From positions 31,416,004 to 31,480,003 of the forward strand of contig CM060308.1 in assembly GCA_030674185.1 (NCBI GenBank): 64,000 bases of DNA, in the 5' to 3' direction. The stretch is from Monoplex corrugatus (taxonomy: Eukaryota; Mollusca; Gastropoda; Littorinimorpha; Ranellidae). Of the stretch, positions 15,382 to 59,370 are shown one piece after another. Each line of letters opens with the position of its first letter. Positions within the stretch are counted from its first letter, which is position 1. A program made the position numbers and the translations under genes. The notes under the pieces were generated by a model, which saw nothing but the letters and a program-made list of their open reading frames with translations, was not told the origin of the DNA and did not search any database.

Positions 15382-16353
15382 ACACCACTGGTAGTACTTT
15401 AATAAGAGTGATACTATTGCCAACAGAACATACAATATTACTCAACAGAAGCACAAATTATCATTTCTGATATCGATTTATTAGGCCTATAAAGTTTCAT
15501 TTTACAAACAGATTTAATTATCTTTTTTTTTTAATTAGGTTTGGGCTAAATAGCCTAAAGGTGGTGGGTGATTTTTTTTTTTTTTTTTAAGAATCAAAAG
15601 CAATGCCATAAATAAAAAAAGGCAATGAGGGGTGGGCATCTTTACTAATAAAAAAAAAATTGATTTATTACACATTTACTGTTTGTAAATCACACATTTA
15701 TTGTTTGTAAACGTAACAATTCGTGCACATTTCTTGTGCATCATGACGATCATCATAAACATCACATGTCTGAGAAGAAAAAACGATTAGCCTGGACCTA
15801 AATGTTGGGGGAGGGGGGGGGGGCTTTTTTTGTTCAACTTGAATCTATGTCCAAACCCACATCCATCTATTCCTCAAACTGAAAAATCCTGAACTAAGAG
15901 CAAAATCAAGCGTAATCTCAGTAACAATGGAACAACTTTTTTAAGTGACTCACAATCACATCCTCAAACGGATCAAATCAATTTTAAACAAAAATGGCGA
16001 ACAATAAATGCAAAGAGAATAAACAAAAATTTGACACCAAATTATGACCTGTCCGAGCGAACTCACCTTGCATCATAACAGCACAAATACTTATACTTAA
16101 ACTATTTTTTAAAGTATAAATCTGCCATGTCGAATGTGGCAACATAAAAACTTACTTTCAGCAAAGGACTTGAAAAGTTGACAGACAACGAAATACCAGC
16201 AGCATAATTTAGCCTCTGTTGGTCAAGCTGCGAAAAATGCTTCACAAGCTGCACCGGCGTCGGATAGCTCTGGTTATTGCTGCACCTGAAATCCTCCAAA
16301 CGCACTGGCTTTAACGATGTAAAGTTATCTATCCTGTGGCTACCTCCCGGCAT
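10126..16353 (-). CDS. Three-finger zinc-finger protein (two coding exons)
   Basis: A minus-strand gene with coding exons 16353-16156 and 10773-10126, joined phase 0 to phase 0, giving 281 residues. The acidic, serine-rich middle leads to a basic stretch (KSKKR, about 155-159) and three zinc fingers. Finger 1 (about 163-184) is C-x2-C-x12-H-x4-C, finger 2 (191-211) is a classical C2H2, and finger 3 (219-240) is C-x2-C-x12-H-x4-H. Fingers 2 and 3 are joined by the standard TGERPF linker. The tail after finger 3 is strongly acidic. Tandem fingers with this linker normally bind DNA, so a nuclear DNA-binding role is the likely inference. I cannot name the orthologue. A further small exon inside the 5.4-kb intron cannot be excluded, but the two exons already splice in frame. 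Confidence 0.8.
11464..11655 (+). mobile_element. TTAA-flanked palindromic MITE, copy A
   Basis: Starts TTAACCCTTTGACTCCC and ends GGGAGTCAAAGGG, with the right TTAA decayed to TTTT. An inner palindrome at about 11506-11585 includes a perfect 24-bp inverted repeat centred on CCTGCAGG. It lies in the intron of the zinc-finger gene. The same family recurs at 16847, 25179, 34353, 38837, 47293 and 61505. Confidence 0.8.
12081..12194. repeat. (CA)n microsatellite
   Basis: Near-perfect CA repeat of about 110 bp, followed at 12288-12350 by a (TTTA)n tract. Confidence 0.95.
12288..12350. repeat. (TTTA)n microsatellite
   Basis: A run of TTTA tetramers with a few TTAC and TTCA variants. Confidence 0.9.
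12665..14400 (+). mobile_element. Degenerate RTE-like non-LTR retrotransposon (copy R1)
   Basis: Conceptual translation shows the endonuclease motif MGDFHA at 12722 (family form GDFNA) followed by a stop, then text resembling [10 protein letters not shown] and NQIDYI, then SDHNP-like sequence near 13000 and a C-terminal block containing [10 protein letters not shown] near 14040. Frameshifts, stops and deletion of most of the reverse transcriptase core make it a dead copy. It ends near a short ATGATAACG tail at about 14400. It lies antisense in the intron of the zinc-finger gene. The RTE-like assignment is from motif recognition and not from a search. Confidence 0.75.
15146..15385. repeat. Compound (CA)n microsatellite
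   Basis: Two long CA arrays separated by a short unique spacer and an imperfect CATA-rich segment. Confidence 0.95.
16156..16353 (-). CDS. Zinc-finger gene, exon 1 (start exon)
   Basis: ATG at 16353-16351 opens 66 codons ending in AAA at 16156, followed by a textbook donor GTAAGT (16155-16150). The reading frame stays open upstream, but only without another ATG, so this ATG is the preferred start. The encoded segment has no domain I recognise. The sequence just upstream is rich in CpG (GCGAGCGCGCGACG near 16382), unlike its surroundings, which suits a promoter and first exon. Confidence 0.75.
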
Positions 16354-16846
16354 GATGAGGGTCCACCTTGTCTTTCTTATCGCGAGCGCGCGACGTGCTT
16401 GACTGAGCACCCAGCGGTGACTTCCTCAAACGGTTCAAATCGAAATGAACCGAATAGGAAGTTCAATAGCGGATCCGCGATAGCCCTGCTAGTTACGTAA
16501 AGGTTGTCAGGGCCGCCAACAGGCGCGTCTTGCCCGAGGTTAAGTCAGGTCAATATGTCTTACTGCTTACTCGGTTGACTAAACCATGGATTCGGGATCC
16601 AATAGCCGATTTGCCTGGATTTCATTCACGCCAGCACGCCAGCAGGAACACGCGCTCGACAAAATCAAGAAGACAGTGCAGTAAAACCCATGTCACCAGA
16701 TGTTGACATCAAAATTATTGTCAACAAACAAGACATCATTTGAACATCTTTTGTAACCTGTCAAACATTCGCTACTTGACGTCGCAAGCAGGATGAGAAA
16801 CTTCAGTAGCAACAAATAATAGTGCAAAAGAACACAAGTCATTTAT

Positions 16847-16995
16847 TTAACCCTTTGACTGCCGCACTTCGTCCGACAGCATCCTTCATTATCAACCATG
16901 CTGGCAAAGCAAAAACATAACCCCTTGAGAGGATGAGAGAATCAAAGGGTTAAGTTTTTGCAGTTAGTGGATAGGTGCGGGAGTCAAAGGGTTGA
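16847..16995 (-). mobile_element. TTAA-flanked palindromic MITE, copy B
   Basis: Bounded by TTAA on the left and TTGA on the right, with the arms CCCTTTGACTGCC and GGGAGTCAAAGGG. The internal order, with the CATGCTGGCAAAGCAAAAAC segment on the left, is reversed relative to copy A, and the inner palindrome is shortened. Confidence 0.75.
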
Positions 16996-17301
16996 AGTTT
17001 TGAGAATTATAATAAATCAACAGCGATGTCGCTGACCAATCAGGAAATCAAACTGAGTTGGTGTGGGTTTGTTTGTCAGTTTGTTTGATTTTTAGTTCCT
17101 GTCCCTCGACGACACTTGAGCCATTGTCTAGCTTATTTCAGTTTTAGAAAGTTGGACCCATAAAGAGATTATAAAGAGAAAATGACGGTCAGGGGTTGCA
17201 TTGTCAAGGAGAATAAGTCCAGGTAGGCCTACATAACATATGCCCCAAGAGAGGGAAAGCTAGTTGTCCGCCTTGTGATTGTAAACACAAAAAGAACAAT
17301 A

Positions 17302-17400
17302 AGAAGGAACCAGAAATACAGAAAAATAAAAATCAGAACGCGTTTTTGATATAGCAAAACAAGACAGGAGCAAATTTTCGGCCGACTAGTCTTTGTAAAA
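17302..17400 (+). repeat. Interspersed repeat family G, copy 1
   Basis: Shares an ordered set of blocks (GGAACCAGAAA, then AATCAGAACGC, then CAAGACAGG, then GCAAATTTTCGGCC) with 35457-35580, 42102-42215 and 58590-58690, all in the same orientation. The family is not identified. Confidence 0.6.
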
Positions 17401-17974
17401 TTTGTTGTTATTGTCGTTTTCGTTCTTATTGCTTAGGGTTAACATGTATTTAAAATGATGTACATCACTGCATGCGTCTGCCTTTGTCTATCATGCTTTT
17501 GTAAAGCGCATGACCTACTGGCATAGGCCCTATATGAAAGTCATTGTTTTATTACAATCCATCTTTATAATGTGTTTCACATATTGTTTACCTATATTTC
17601 CACACGCTTATTTTGTGTGTTTAGAATAGCAAGGACTAGCTGTAAGATGTCTAATGGAACCTAATGCTATTAATTTTGATGAATAAAGTGTTCTGAAGTT
17701 GTGAAGTTCTGAAGTATACAGAAGACAACAAAGACTAAATGCACAAAACTAGCAGGGGAAAAAATTGATGATTTGTGACATTGAACAGGTTGAAATGGGA
17801 AGCTATACTCTCCTTTGCAAAGCCGTGTCAGAAAAGTCGTCTACCGTTTTTCCTCCAAATTCTGTGCATTTATCCTATTCTTTGTTCTCATTTGTGTAAG
17901 CTGGACAAGGAGCATTTCAGTGACCTAAGATTTGCGCCTATTTTCTTTCTTTCTTTTTCTTCTTCTTCTTTTTT

Positions 17975-18047
17975 GTTTTGTTTGTTTGTTTGTTTGTTTG
18001 TTTGTTTGTTTGTTTGTTTGTTTGTTTGTTTGTTTGTTTGTTTGTTT
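17975..18047. repeat. (TTTG)n microsatellite
   Basis: About 18 uninterrupted TTTG tetramers following a T- and C-rich lead. Confidence 0.95.
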
Positions 18048-19004
18048 TGAAAACGAGTTCTGACTTCATTGGTGTGTCTTTATGGTTCCTACTTCCTTAA
18101 ACACTGACAGTCATTTTGATTTAGAAAACTGAACTAGAAAACAAAAGTGTTTTTATAAAAATTAATTAACTGTCTGGTCTGTGAGAAAACAAACGAATTG
18201 AGGCAGATACTGCTAAAACAAATTAGGGGATGGGGAAAAGGAAAGGCCCTAGATGATTCTCCCAGAGTGTTCTGCCAGTCTTCAGATCCTCGAGAAGGAA
18301 GGTCTTGTAGTACTATCCAAAGCAGGCGCCGATAAGATTTCGTTCTGTGTAGAATTCGTCAGGCCTGCTGCCTGTGATAGCAGAAAGAGAGGAATGCCTA
18401 CTTAAAAGCTCATGCAGAATGAGCCACCTAAATCATTAGATAGCAAAACTCTACAAAATGTTGAGGCCTCACTTAAATGACTAAAGGAGCATTCAGTGAA
18501 ACTACCGAACCACGCAAAACTGCTTTCCTAGATTTTGTCTCCTGAATTCGTTTACTTTCACTGTGTAGTTAGTCGTTTAGGTGCGGTCTCTACATTTTGT
18601 CAAGCGTTGCTTTTGTCAAGCGTTGCTACTGGTAGCTAATATTTTACATATGTCCCAGGCAGCGGATCTGACTAGTTCTATACAGATCGAAATGTTCACT
18701 GGTCTGCTTCAGGAGTCACGATACCTACATTTATTTATCTATTAATTTGTTAATTCATTTATTTATTTATTTATTCATTTTATTATTTTTGGGGGACGAC
18801 CAAAGGACTGGCAAAGCAGTTTAGAATGAAAACTTGGGACCTTCTCTGCCTCATAGGTGTTTGTATCGTTTGTGTTGTTACGAATCACAGAGTTAATTCT
18901 GTCTAGTATTTTTCCACTTTTCTCTTGGTTGTCTGTTTGATTGTTTTTGTCTTTGAAAGGCAGCCAAGTCAGGTCAGAAATTGTCTTCTGTTACTTCCAA
19001 GTAA

Positions 19005-19150
19005 TCATGTTGGCATACATGTTGACTTGAAAAATTGAGGGGGGAAAAAATCCACCCTTTACCCACCAGGCGACAAGTACCCGGGCAGGATCGAAACCAA
19101 GTTTTCTGATTGGAAATCCGACGTTTACCAACTTGACTATTGCGCCCGTC
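19005..19150 (-). mobile_element. tRNA-derived SINE (copy S1)
   Basis: On the minus strand the head reads GGGCGCAATAGTCAAGTTGG, resembling a tRNA A box, followed by GGTTTCGATCC, a B box. The body then reads TGGTGGGTAAAGGGTGGA and AGTCAACATGTA, shared with the SINE copies at 38664 and 52235. There is no complete acceptor stem, so it is not a tRNA gene. Confidence 0.7.
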
Positions 19151-19619
19151 AAACGGCAATATATTGGCTACAGCTACTTGCATGTAGTTTCCAATTTGAT
19201 GTTTGAACAGAAGACTGGTGCACCAGGATCAACAGAGAAAAGTTTTCCACCGCTCTTTTTACCCTCTCAAACGATGGCAAAGCCAACGGGTTTCGACAAA
19301 CGCCTCACGTCCAAAAAGTCGAAGCAACTACCAGAAGATAAAAATTGTCAATTCAAGGAAAACTGCTGGTACACGTTGGCGTGCCAGTAAGATCTCGAAA
19401 ACAATGTATGAAAGAACTTAAAGCCTTGTTTTGAGTATGAAACATTAGCATGGACATCAATAGCCATGACCAATTAGCCAGATAAAATTCAAAACCAAAT
19501 GTTTCATCTCATCATAAGGACAACAGATCAACCCAGATAAAGACAATTAAACGGCTCACGGGCGTACATCCCTTTGGTATCCATTGAGAAACCAAGATCT
19601 TTGACCAAGTTGAAAGTTG

Positions 19620-20335
19620 AGAATTCTCAAAACACCATGTAAACAGAAGACTGAAGAAACCTGTACGAACCAGACTCGCAACAGCTTCGTTTGCCGGGAC
19701 AGGATTCTGAGACGTGAACGGCTGAACAACCTCCCGGTGCTCTCCCACAAGATGCTCCAGCCATTTGAAGTCTATGCCGTGGGAAGCCAGCCAGCCTGTT
19801 CTCGAAATAAACACATCTGTGGGGTATCTCGCCTCACAAGAGAATCCCACAGTGACTTTGATAAGAAGGTTCTTTCCCATGCCATGATTGTAGATTACTA
19901 CAATGAAGAAGTATAGATCTACTTTAACACTGATGGATCAGCAACAGAAACAACCGCTAATAGTGGGACTGGTGTGCTGGTCAAATATCCAGAGACAGAC
20001 AAAATCTGCTAGTTTCTCTAATGAGAATACGTGTGTCATCTACAGTACAGAAGTTCAAGTTCCGAAAAAAAGCCGCATCCATGGTCAACAGCTCCGACAA
20101 CCAGTGCAGCAAGAATTTTTCTTACAAATGCCTTGTCTGTCCTCCGGGCTATATCTGCATCCCGAGTTACAGTACGTCTTACAACAAGTCTCGCAACACA
20201 GAGATTTGTATCACAATGGGTGCCTTTACATTCTGGCATTCCTGGAAATGAAGTCACTGATGGACTTGCAAAACATAGAGCCACCTAAGAACAGTTTTAG
20301 CTCAGCTAATAATAATAATAAAAAAAATAAACATA
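19620..20335 (+). mobile_element. LINE remnant with RNase H domain
   Basis: The conceptual protein runs through a pre-RNase H segment (HSDFDKKVLSHAMI near 19850), then YFNTDGSATETTANSGTGVL (about 19920-19980), a typical RNase H start with the catalytic Asp in TDGSA. After frameshifts it reaches WVPLHSGIPGNEVTDGLAKH (about 20218-20278), the conserved RNase H end. Stops and shifts make it non-functional. The 3' end is an (AAT)n-rich tail near 20310-20338. An RNase H in a non-LTR element points to the Jockey/I/LOA group; the exact clade is not determined. Confidence 0.75.
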
Positions 20336-20340
20336 ATTAA

Positions 20341-21150
20341 ATCATGATCATCATGTGCCCTTCTGCATGATGTTGGCGATCATGGCCATACATTTGAATC
20401 TATCCTTTTTCGCTGCAAGTACCTCTCCCACCTGTCTGTCTTCATCTGGGTCTACCAGGTGCTCTTTTTCCCCTCCAGCTTTCCTGTTGTGACCAGGTGC
20501 TCTAGTTTCTCTTGCTTCATAAAATGATCTATAAATGTCGCTTGTCTTTTCCCAGTCTTCCTCATTAGTATCCTTTTTGTGTCTGCCTCCCTGAAGACGG
20601 TCTCGTTTGTTTTCTTTGCTATCCATGGAACTCTTAACATTCTTCTTAGGAACCACATTTCAGTTGCCTCAGTCTTCTTCTGACTTTGCGTGTTGACTGT
20701 CCACGCTTCACGTCCATACAACAATATCGGTTCTATAAAACACTGAGGAACTCTCTTCCTGACGTTAATCGATAGGCATTTATTGGTAAGAACATTTCCT
20801 TGAATGTTGTCTTATCCTGATCAGTTCTGTTCGCTATTTCTGGAGTGCATCTGCCGTCTGGTGAGATGACTGTTATCAATCTGTCTCAATGTGGTGCCAT
20901 TTGGCGTTATTTTGGTTGAGTGGATTTCTTGTTTTTTCTGATTACCATGACTTCAGTCTTCTTGCTATTTTGCTCTAGCCCTTAATTTCTGCTTTCTCTT
21001 TTTATTATATTAGCAAGAGTTTTTTTTTTTTTTTTTTTTTCATTTACTCAATTAGAACGGTGACATTTGCATAACGAACAGTGTTTATAATTTTTCCTCC
21101 AACCTTTATTCAAGGGCTTTCTTCTAGGTTTCTCATGATGATTTCGCTGT
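20341..21150 (-). mobile_element. RTE-like LINE fragment (copy R2)
   Basis: The minus strand encodes a C-terminal block with [23 protein letters not shown] and LEHLVTTGKLEGKK. Upstream in the element is the reverse transcriptase active-site region, where the expected YADD reads YANV (near 21065). It ends in an ATGATGATC-type 3' tail at about 20341. It is 5'-truncated and inactive. Copy R3 follows in opposite orientation about 30 bp further right. Confidence 0.8.
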
Positions 21151-21181
21151 AAAGAGAAAACAATCTTTTCATAGTTTGGAA

Positions 21182-21512
21182 GAATGTTAAGAATTCCATG
21201 GACAACAAATAAAACAAACGAGACAGTCTTGAAGGAGGCAGACACAAAAAGAACATAAACGAAGAAAAGTTAAAAAAGGCTAGCAACATTTATAGGACAG
21301 TTTATGAGGCAAGAGAAATAAGAGCACCTAGTCACAACAGGAAAGTTGGAGGAAGAAAACAGCACCAGGTAGACCCAGGGAGAAAATGTTGGACGGACGG
21401 AGTGGTTGAAAACAGAGAGGGTGGGAGATGTACTTACAACGACGAGGGATAAATTCGTATGGCGGGCCATAATCGCCAATGCCATGCAGCAGAGCACATG
21501 ATGATGATGAAG
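21182..21512 (+). mobile_element. RTE-like LINE 3' fragment (copy R3)
   Basis: Homologous to the 3' part of R1 and R2, ending CACATGATGATGATGA at about 21512. It lies head to head with R2, so the two form an inverted repeat of several hundred bases. Confidence 0.8.
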
Positions 21513-21529
21513 AGGTGTTGAGATGCTCA

Positions 21530-21580
21530 ATGCCCTGATATGGCTCTGTGCAATCGGCTGGGCTTCAAACAATAATGAAA
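21530..21580 (+). repeat. Interspersed repeat family F, 3' end only
   Basis: Contains CCTGATATGGCTCTGTGCAA followed by TCGGCTGGGCTTCAAAC and an AATAATG tail, matching the 3' end of the longer copies at 54358, 55770 and 62887. It sits between RTE-like copy R3 and the L2/CR1-like LINE. Confidence 0.65.
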
Positions 21581-21581
21581 A

Positions 21582-22234
21582 CGTATAAGCCTGATCAGGA
21601 AGTATCTCTCTGTCGAAACAACTGCAAAACTCGTTCTCTCCTTCATAATGTCTCGCATTGACTATTGCAGTTCACTCCTGTCTGGTCTTCCTGCCTCCAC
21701 TATTCACATCCTACAGCGCATTCAAAACAATGCTGCACGCCTTGTACTCAAAAAGAAAAAAGCTGACCACATATCTCCTCTCCTGGCACAACTTCACTGG
21801 CTCCCTGTATCAAAGCGCATACAGTACAAACTAGACACCATGTGCTACAAAAGCCTCAATAGCGCAGCCCCCGATTACCTGTCAAGCCTACTTGAGATCT
21901 ATGTTCCCTCACGTACCCTCCGCTCCACCTCCGATCCTCTGACTTTTCGCTTTCCACGCATTAAGCTCAATACCTATGGTCCACGAGCCTTCTCTGTTTC
22001 TGGTCCACTTTCCTGGAACAAACTTCCTCTCTCAGTCCGTCAGCAACCTACTTTTGTCTCCTTCAAGTCCGCTCTCAAAACTCACCTTTTCTCCTCTGCA
22101 TAAAATCCTGACCTCACTCAATCCCCTCTGCAGCCTGTCTCCACTCGGAGGGGAATCGCATTGTAATATATAATTGTATATAATATGCTCTCTATAATTT
22201 TCCATTGCTTTTATTCTTTCTCCCCATTTATAGC

Positions 22235-22279
<45 letters not shown>

Positions 22280-22284
22280 TGTGT

Positions 22285-22326
<42 letters not shown>

Positions 22327-22432
22327 AGTGCGTGTGTGTGCGTGCGTGCGTGTGTGTCTGTTTTAGCGCTTAGATTTGATTTTATCAAGATTTTGCGCTA
22401 TATAAATAAAATATTGTTGTTGTTGTTGTTGT
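21582..22432 (+). mobile_element. 5'-truncated L2/CR1-like LINE (copy L1)
   Basis: Positions 21582-22103 hold an intact C-terminal reverse transcriptase reading frame with RIDYCSSLLSGLP, ARLVLKKKKADHI, LHWLPVSKRIQYKLD and WNKLPLSVRQ. The 3' UTR that follows includes a TG microsatellite (22233-22360), then the hairpin-forming end GCGCTTAGATTTGATTTTAT ... TTTTGCGCTATATAAAT, then a (TTG)n tail. The copy at 42671-43793 differs by about six residues over 151 shared codons and has the same 3' architecture. The L2/CR1 assignment is from motif style. Confidence 0.88.
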
Positions 22433-23137
22433 AAAACAAAATGATGAAACTGCCCGAAACGAGCTGTCACTTCCTATAACGAACTCTCACTACCTATAAT
22501 GAGCTTTCACTGCCATCAGTGGCAAGTCAGTCTGTACAATGTAGCCTACATCAGACAATCTATTAATTCAATAATTCATGCTTGGTTGCTAAACTGATTG
22601 ACTCTAATATTAGACAAGCGTGTGACACTTTTACGGCCTCTAGCAACCAAACTGTAGTGCCCTTCTAACCTTCATGCAGGTAATAGGGCTGTTTCTATTG
22701 ATAGGAAAGAGTGAGAAAGGTGACTATCAGTTCAAGGGGATCTCGGAATCAGATAGGCTCGTGCCATACACATGGACTTCTTCAGAGCAGTAGTATCTTT
22801 CTGTGGCTTGGAGAATCTTTATTAGGCTACATGCCAAGACTACCACAGGCAACAAACACTCTCATGCGGTATTGTCGAAACGAAAGGATGCTGATCAGAA
22901 CAGGTATTATAAGGAATGTACGGTTCTTAAAACTTTGTGCAGCGGTGGGAAACCTATGGATGATTTCAATCTTCAATAGGCAAGGTCAGCCGTCATTCTT
23001 GACTATCGTTGACCTGTGTGCGCAGTAGGACAACAAAAGCATAGAGGGGGATCTAAGGTGGCCTCAAAACCCCAACCGCTTACTCCTGAGTTCAGCTCCG
23101 GGGTAGCGTGTTGCGGCAGGGAAAAAAAAAAAAAAAA

Positions 23138-23296
23138 AAAGGGGGGGGGGAGAGGGGAGGGGGACCCAACCAGCCCAACCTGGTATCTGGACAGGCTTAT
23201 CCGGTAATCGTAGCGATCCCCAGGTCTAGACCTGGACCGGCACAACCCTATCCATCATTTACCGCTAGGCCAGTTGGGGAGGGGGGGGGGGGGGTC
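23138..23296 (+). other. G-rich tracts with quadruplex potential
   Basis: A 10-G run plus further G4 and G5 runs within 23138-23165, and a second G-run cluster at 23274-23295. Both satisfy four closely spaced runs of at least three G on the plus strand, 470-630 bp upstream of the PPP1R21 start codon. Confidence 0.6.
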
Positions 23297-23299
23297 TAA

Positions 23300-23456
23300 A
23301 CTGGGATTTTGTTGAGCTCCCTCTTGATACCAAGGAGGGAGCCTCTGCTGCTGTTGCAGGCAGGGAGTTCCAGGCGGGAATGGTTGATGGGAAGAAGCTG
23401 AACTTGTATGGGTCAGAAGAGGAGCTGAGATGAACAAATTTGTGTCGGTGGTTTGA
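23300..23456 (-). mobile_element. LINE C-terminal fragment
   Basis: The minus strand translates to SDPYKFSFFPSTIPAWNSLP, the typical terminal motif (SFFPRTI, W-N-x-LP) of CR1/L2/Jockey-type LINE polymerases. Only this end is present and no 3' tail is recognisable. Confidence 0.65.
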
Positions 23457-23514
23457 TCTTGATCTTCTTTCAAAAACAAACAAAACCCCACGTGCGTTCG
23501 TGTGTGCTCACTCG

Positions 23515-23600
23515 TGCGCACGCGCGCGCGCGCACACACACACACACACAAACAACACACACACCACACACACACACACACACACAACACACACACACAC
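23515..23600. repeat. (CG)n(CA)n alternating tract near the PPP1R21 start
   Basis: A CGCGCGCGCGC run passes directly into interrupted CA repeats, 170-255 bp upstream of the PPP1R21 ATG. Alternating purine-pyrimidine with a CG core is the sequence class most prone to form Z-DNA. Confidence 0.85.
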
Positions 23601-23746
23601 TGCACTAAGTTGTGGTTTGCTTGCACTTGTGTTATGCGCTACGTTGCGGTAGTCTACCTGTTTTCGTTTGAACGTATAATGCATGCGGGCGGCACTTACT
23701 TGAAAGAAGCCCGACACCACTTCCCGTTTATTTTTCCTCGCAAAAG

Positions 23747-23767
23747 ATGTACACTTCCGTTTTGTAG
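23747..23767 (+). promoter_or_regulatory. Candidate upstream ORF of PPP1R21
   Basis: An ATG at 23747 opens six codons and stops at TAG (23765-23767), two bases before the PPP1R21 ATG at 23770. If the transcript starts upstream of 23747 this would be a minimal uORF that could limit or retune initiation. The transcription start is not known. Confidence 0.4.
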
Positions 23768-23769
23768 GG

Positions 23770-57459
<33,690 letters not shown>

Positions 57460-58692
57460 TGACAGCACGAGTGGTAAAAAAAACATCACTTTCAACCCAT
57501 CAACAAAGAAGGCGTGAAGGCAGGTTTACATCTTCAGCTTTTCCTTGGTGCCCGTCAACACAGTTATGGTGTGACTGTGTGTAGAGGCCTTGTATTGTGT
57601 TGTGTTCAGACTGTGCTCATATGTCATAAATGTATGTTTCATGAATATACAAGCAGCAGAAATCTGAGGAATGAATTAGTGCAGATGGCAATCCTGTGTT
57701 TAAATTCCCCCCCCATCCCCCCCCCCCCCCCCCACCAAGGATTTGGGTGTTGCTTTCTACCTTAACAGCATTTTGTTTATTTCATCCCTACAGTTTAGGT
57801 AGAGGTTTGGAGGAGGGGAGCAGTATATCTTGGTTGTCCATTAAGTTCACCTTTCTCATTTTCAGTAAAAGTGGTTGTCATCATAGACTTTTAAACTTAT
57901 ATTTTGTTTTTAAACATGATATTCTTTACTGTATGGATCTTGTGTGGTGGTGATGATTGAAGATTGGAGCATGGAGGTGGATGGAGGGGGTATTGATATT
58001 GCTCACGCTGACAAAGTCACATGATAACAAATTTCTGACCAAGCACAGAAGAAAGTCTAAAATTTCGACTGAATTGGAATTGTGCAAACCTATGACATGT
58101 TAATGCGAGGTAGAAGTACTTGGTTGCCAGGTTTGGAGGGTTCCATTGTAAGAAATGTGTGTTCATTTGTTCAGGTGCTTAGTGACTGTTCCTGCCCACT
58201 GAAAGTGAAAGGATTTTTTTTTCTCACAAAGTTCATGTCCCTTGTGCTTATTTCAATGGTGGTATTGTGGAAAGTGGTCATTGTTGCAGCTTTCATCTTA
58301 CATAACAGTTCAGCACGTAATGAGTTGGATAATAGTTTTTTTGTTATTCAGTTTCACGTAAGTAGGAAAAGAAAATCATGTGTGATTGAAAACAATGAGC
58401 AGAAGACAGGGTTGAGCAGAACTGGACTGATATACATAAAAACCTATGGTTGAAACTCTTGTTTTGTCTGATGTACTGGTGTAGCTGGTTATCATTTCTC
58501 TAATTGTCAAAGAAAATAGTCTGGTTGATCTGTTGTGTTACTGAATTCTGTAATATGAAATCCAAATGAAAGTGACTGTCTGCATTTAAATGAATAGGAA
58601 CCAGAAAAACACAAAAATAGAATCAGAATGCATATTTGATACAGCGAAACAAGACTGGTACCAATTAAATTTGTGTCTGTTGTGCTTTGTTA
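57460..58692 (+). other. Probable PPP1R21 3' UTR and flank
   Basis: No coding exon seen. Contains a C homopolymer near 57709-57735. The 3' UTR must begin here, but I find no decisive poly(A) signal to close it. Confidence 0.5.
58590..58690 (+). repeat. Interspersed repeat family G, copy 4
   Basis: AATAGGAACCAGAAAAACAC, AATAGAATCAGAATGC, GATACAGCGAAACAAGACTG in the same order as the other copies. It is cut short by the TTAA element at 58693. Confidence 0.7.
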
Positions 58693-59370
58693 CATTAACT
58701 CTTTTCCCGCCATGGTCGCAATCAAGCGACTTCCTGTATGACCGCCATGGTCGCATTTGTGCGACTTGGAAGGGTCATGCTAAACGATAACTTTTCACAG
58801 GTACAAAGCTTCTGTCAGTTCCACTGATGAATCAGGCAGCTGTGCTATTTTTAAACTTTACCCAGCGACCTAGTTTTTCAGCAGTAAGGCCAAAGTGTGG
58901 CTTTGTTAACTGTCGGAATTTACATCACGTTTTCTCCAAAGCGTTTTCTCCAAAATGGCTGCAGATTGACACGCACTGTCTACCACTCCAAGTAGAATAA
59001 GCAGACAGTTGACTTTGTGTATAGATTTCCATTGCTTTTCCTCATTTATTATAATGATATCTGGTGCACAACTCACGAAATAAGGTCAGTAGTACAACCA
59101 CTAAACCATATGAAAAAATATTGTTTTTTTTCTTTATAATAAGATTATCTATGGAATAATCAATCAAGCACATAAACTTAAGCAAGCATTCATATATAAA
59201 TACAACATCTGCTCTTTACACAGCAAAAAAAAAAAGTAAGTGAAAATCTTTAATAGTCTTTGAGATATAAGCTTTTAAAAATGCATACTGCGCTGCAAAA
59301 TTGGCTGCCCAAAATATACTTGGCACTGAGGAGTGCCATTTCTTGGGAAACTTGGTGGTGAAAGAATTAA
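58693..59370. mobile_element. TTAA-flanked MITE-like element, second family
   Basis: TTAA at 58693-58696 followed by CTCTTTTCCCGCCATG, and at the right CTTGGTGGTGAAAGAATTAA ending at 59370. The ends are imperfect inverted repeats (about 15 of 20 positions). Inside the left end, GCCATGGTCGCA and GCGACTT occur twice, with a GTCGCATTTGTGCGAC hairpin. No reading frame for a transposase is present. Confidence 0.55.

Larger units (their letters stand above)
10774..16155 (-). other. Intron of the zinc-finger gene
   Basis: GT-AG intron of 5.4 kb. It contains the TTAA MITE copy A (11464-11655), a CA microsatellite, a (TTTA)n tract, the degenerate RTE-like LINE at 12665-14400 in the opposite orientation, and a compound CA array at 15146-15385. 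No other exon is recognised in it. Confidence 0.7.
16354..23769. other. Intergenic interval between the divergent genes
   Basis: The zinc-finger gene reads leftwards from 16353 and PPP1R21 reads rightwards from 23770, so this 7.4-kb interval holds both promoters. Its recognisable content is MITE copy B, a degenerate repeat at 17302-17400, a (TTTG)n array, a tRNA-SINE on the minus strand, an RNase H LINE remnant, two RTE-like fragments head to head, an L2/CR1-like LINE and another LINE C-terminus. I see no gene in 17400-19000 or 22440-23290. Confidence 0.7.
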
